DNA of 10,408 nt from Conidiobolus incongruus B7586 (taxonomy: Eukaryota; Entomophthoromycota; Entomophthoromycetes; Entomophthorales; Conidiobolaceae): NCBI GenBank assembly GCA_000697335.1, contig JNEM01005277.1:1-10408 (forward strand). Direction: 5' to 3'. The position numbers and the translations under genes are program-made. The notes beneath the pieces were generated by a model. It was not told the origin of the DNA. It did not search any database and saw only the letters and a list, made by a program, of their open reading frames with translations. This document shows, in pieces, positions 8,508 through 10,408 of the stretch. Numbering within the stretch: position 1 is the first letter of the stretch; the number at the start of each line of letters is the position of its first letter.

Positions 8508-10185
8508 ATGACCGAATTAACTATTCAGAAATTAGAAAGTTTAAACGAAAATTATTTTAAACCTTATGAAGAGAAGACAATATTAGCACTCAAACGTTTT
8601 CATTCAAATGTTTCTGAAGAAGTGTTCAAAGTGCTGAAAAAGCTTAATAAACACATTGAGACTAGTCCATCCAATGTTTCTGCAGTATCTTATTTTTTAA
8701 GGTACAGATTACGTCAAAAAGATTCTCAACCTTTCGGTGCCAGTATCGTATTCCAATTGGAGCAATGTATTAATAAAACAGTTGAGATCTCCGAAGTGGA
8801 GCATTTATGTGAAGTACTAGGATACTCTTTTTATGACCTCAAATCTTATAAAGAGTATGAAGAATATAAGAAAAATCCTAGAATCAAAGAGAAACTTGTT
8901 CCAAAAGCATCTCAACCTCCAGCTCCCAAAATTACTAAAAAATATATCTCCTCTTTCACCAGAAGAACTTGTAAACTTAGAGTTTCACTTCCTCTATCGT
9001 ATTTTTTTAAATATTTTATAATTCCTATTACTAATTCTTTTAATTTTAGATTTGTTCCAGTCAAAGAGTTAGTCGATAAAGTGGATATGTACGGTCAAGT
9101 TTGGTTTAAATGGAAGTTAAAGGATGATTCATATCATTGGGTAATAAAATTAAACTTCAAGTTAAATCATATTTTTAATGGTATATAGACCAAAGAAAAT
9201 GATTGCAAACACGTTTGGCCTTTAGTTGAAGAACACCAAAAGAATTTTCCTCAACAGTTTTTACCTCTTGAAAAGCGAGCTGTAATGATTCAAAATTAAT
9301 CTTAGAAAATAGAAGTACTTACACTATTTTAGATCTATAATCCGAAATATAAAAACAAATCAGATCAATGGACCCACGAAGTTCAAATCACGAACGATAT
9401 AGAATTTGATATGCGACGCAAAGCCTATATCGCAAAAATTCAAGAGATTATTCGAGTAAAAGGTCCTACTTACATTAGCTCTAACCCTCAGCCTATCTCT
9501 GATATTCAACCATCTGTAATTATTTCGATATTCATATTGCCAATTGTTTCTAATTTTTTATATTAGACTGTTAATAATGATCAAATCATTTCAGAATTAG
9601 AAAAGTAAGTATTTATTTTAAAATCAATGACTTATATTCATTTATTTTTATAACAGGCACATTAATATTGACCCAATTTTGAACGCTACCGATTCTATTG
9701 ATAATTTTCCGTTTTATTTGGAAGGTAATTATTTCATATTTAATTTTTTTTAAAAAATTTACCAAACAATTCTGTATTATTTTCACATAGATAATCAAAA
9801 TTCTCAAATTGTTAATAATCAAGAATTACTTCAATCAAATGGTTCCACTTTCCAAATTTATAATCAACCAATCAAACTCATTTCTAATATACCTCTTAAA
9901 ACAAATAACCCAATTCAAACCAATGTCAAACCATCTATTAATTCAGATCAACCAAGATTAGATCGTTATCCCTTTATTCTTAATAATTCAAACTTTAATG
10001 GCATATCAAAACATAATACTACCATCCTTACTTATCATCAAAATTCAAAAATGGCTCATTCATTTTCCCAATTGACTCCAAGGGTTCAAAAGGCTTTTAA
10101 TCAAATTCACTATCCTTTGAATCCTTATAGAGCAAATTTTAATTGGGAAAATAGATTTGTATGGCAATTTTATATACCAAGATAA
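8508..10185 (+). CDS. unrecognised protein, seven exons, Asn/Gln-rich C-terminus
   Basis: My splice model is exons 8508-8998, 9050-9140, 9189-9281, 9333-9515, 9567-9604, 9657-9724 and 9791-10185. That is 1359 nt, giving 452 aa plus TAA. The introns are 51, 48, 51, 51, 52 and 66 bp, all GT-AG (GTATTT, GTAATA, GTAATG, GTAATT, GTAAGT, GTAATT), several with TACTAAT or TTCTAAT before the acceptor. I do not recognise the family. Residues 1-125 are charged and helical (for example KRFHSNVSEEVFKVLKKLNK at 29-48), 130-145 are a Pro/Lys linker, and 165-225 are Trp-rich (QVWFKWKLKDDSYHW at 180-194). Residues 226-286 continue into a helix RRKAYIAKIQEI, and the last 131 residues are low-complexity with 22 Asn and 13 Gln. 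There is no signal peptide or membrane segment, so an intracellular, perhaps regulatory, protein is a guess. The weakest part is residues 145-164, where another frame reads more like protein (see findings). Exons 4-7 are firmer because each splice restores an open frame. Confidence 0.65.
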
Positions 10186-10408
10186 TATTGTTAATAGCTA
10201 TATATATTATAAAAATTATTTAATATTCAAATATATATAGAATCCAATGTAATTTCAAATTTAATATATTTGAATATTAATAATATTATTAATTATTATA
10301 AAAAATTATAAAATATATTTAAGTATATATAAAATTATATATATATTTTTGAATTTCTGATTTATAATTATTTTATTATTTAGTAAAATTATTGACATTA
10401 TATATATT
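10186..10408. other. AT-rich 3' flank
   Basis: The sequence after the stop codon is almost entirely A and T, with TATATA runs. It must hold the 3' untranslated region and poly(A) site of the seven-exon gene, but no signal stands out. Confidence 0.6.

Noticed and set aside
9613-9822. Antisense open frame over exons 5-7 of the unknown gene
   Set aside because: It is Ile/Lys/Asn-rich AT translation crossing well-supported introns on the other strand.
1-10408. CRISPR array, operon-like system or prophage
   Set aside because: No spaced direct repeats, no operon spacing, and introns plus eL22 show eukaryotic nuclear DNA.

Overview
The window is nuclear DNA of a very AT-rich eukaryote with short spliceosomal introns, most likely a fungus. 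The evidence is a eukaryotic-type ribosomal protein eL22, a PPR protein with a mitochondrial-type N-terminus, GT-AG introns of about 48-66 bp with CTAAT-like branch sites, and a solitary LTR with a fungal Ty3-like terminus (TGTCACGG...). The combination of strong AT bias, tiny introns and long AT-only spacers would suit an early-diverging (zygomycete-grade) fungus. That placement is inference; no marker here fixes the genus. The standard genetic code is used.

Layout, left to right: (1) 1-1131, AT-rich spacer with no gene seen. (2) 1132-2649 (+), a single-exon 505-aa PPR protein, probably mitochondrial. (3) 2650-3351, AT-only spacer. (4) 3352-4426 (-), a four-exon alpha/beta hydrolase (305 aa after splicing) whose Ser-Asp-His residues can all be placed. 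(5) 4649-4982, a 334-bp solo LTR flanked by a short target-site duplication. (6) 5397-5756 (+), the eL22 gene, with strongly biased, GC-rich codons. (7) 5863-5916, a small GC-rich purine repeat plus 12-bp hairpin just downstream of eL22. (8) About 6069-6864 (+), a GATC-rich patch of coding-like segments in changing frames, read as a decayed gene of unknown kind. (9) 6865-8507, AT-rich spacer with one slightly GC-richer island near 7460-7640. (10) 8508-10185 (+), a seven-exon gene for a 452-aa unrecognised protein with an Asn/Gln-rich C-terminal third.

The genes look like independent single units, as usual in eukaryotes; nothing links them in one pathway. eL22 serves cytosolic ribosomes, the PPR protein probably serves mitochondrial RNA, and the hydrolase substrate is unknown. 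No convincing new multi-gene system was found. The parts most worth a second look are the unknown seven-exon gene (with an alternative, very protein-like frame at the end of its first exon), the GATC-rich relic, and the structured element downstream of eL22.
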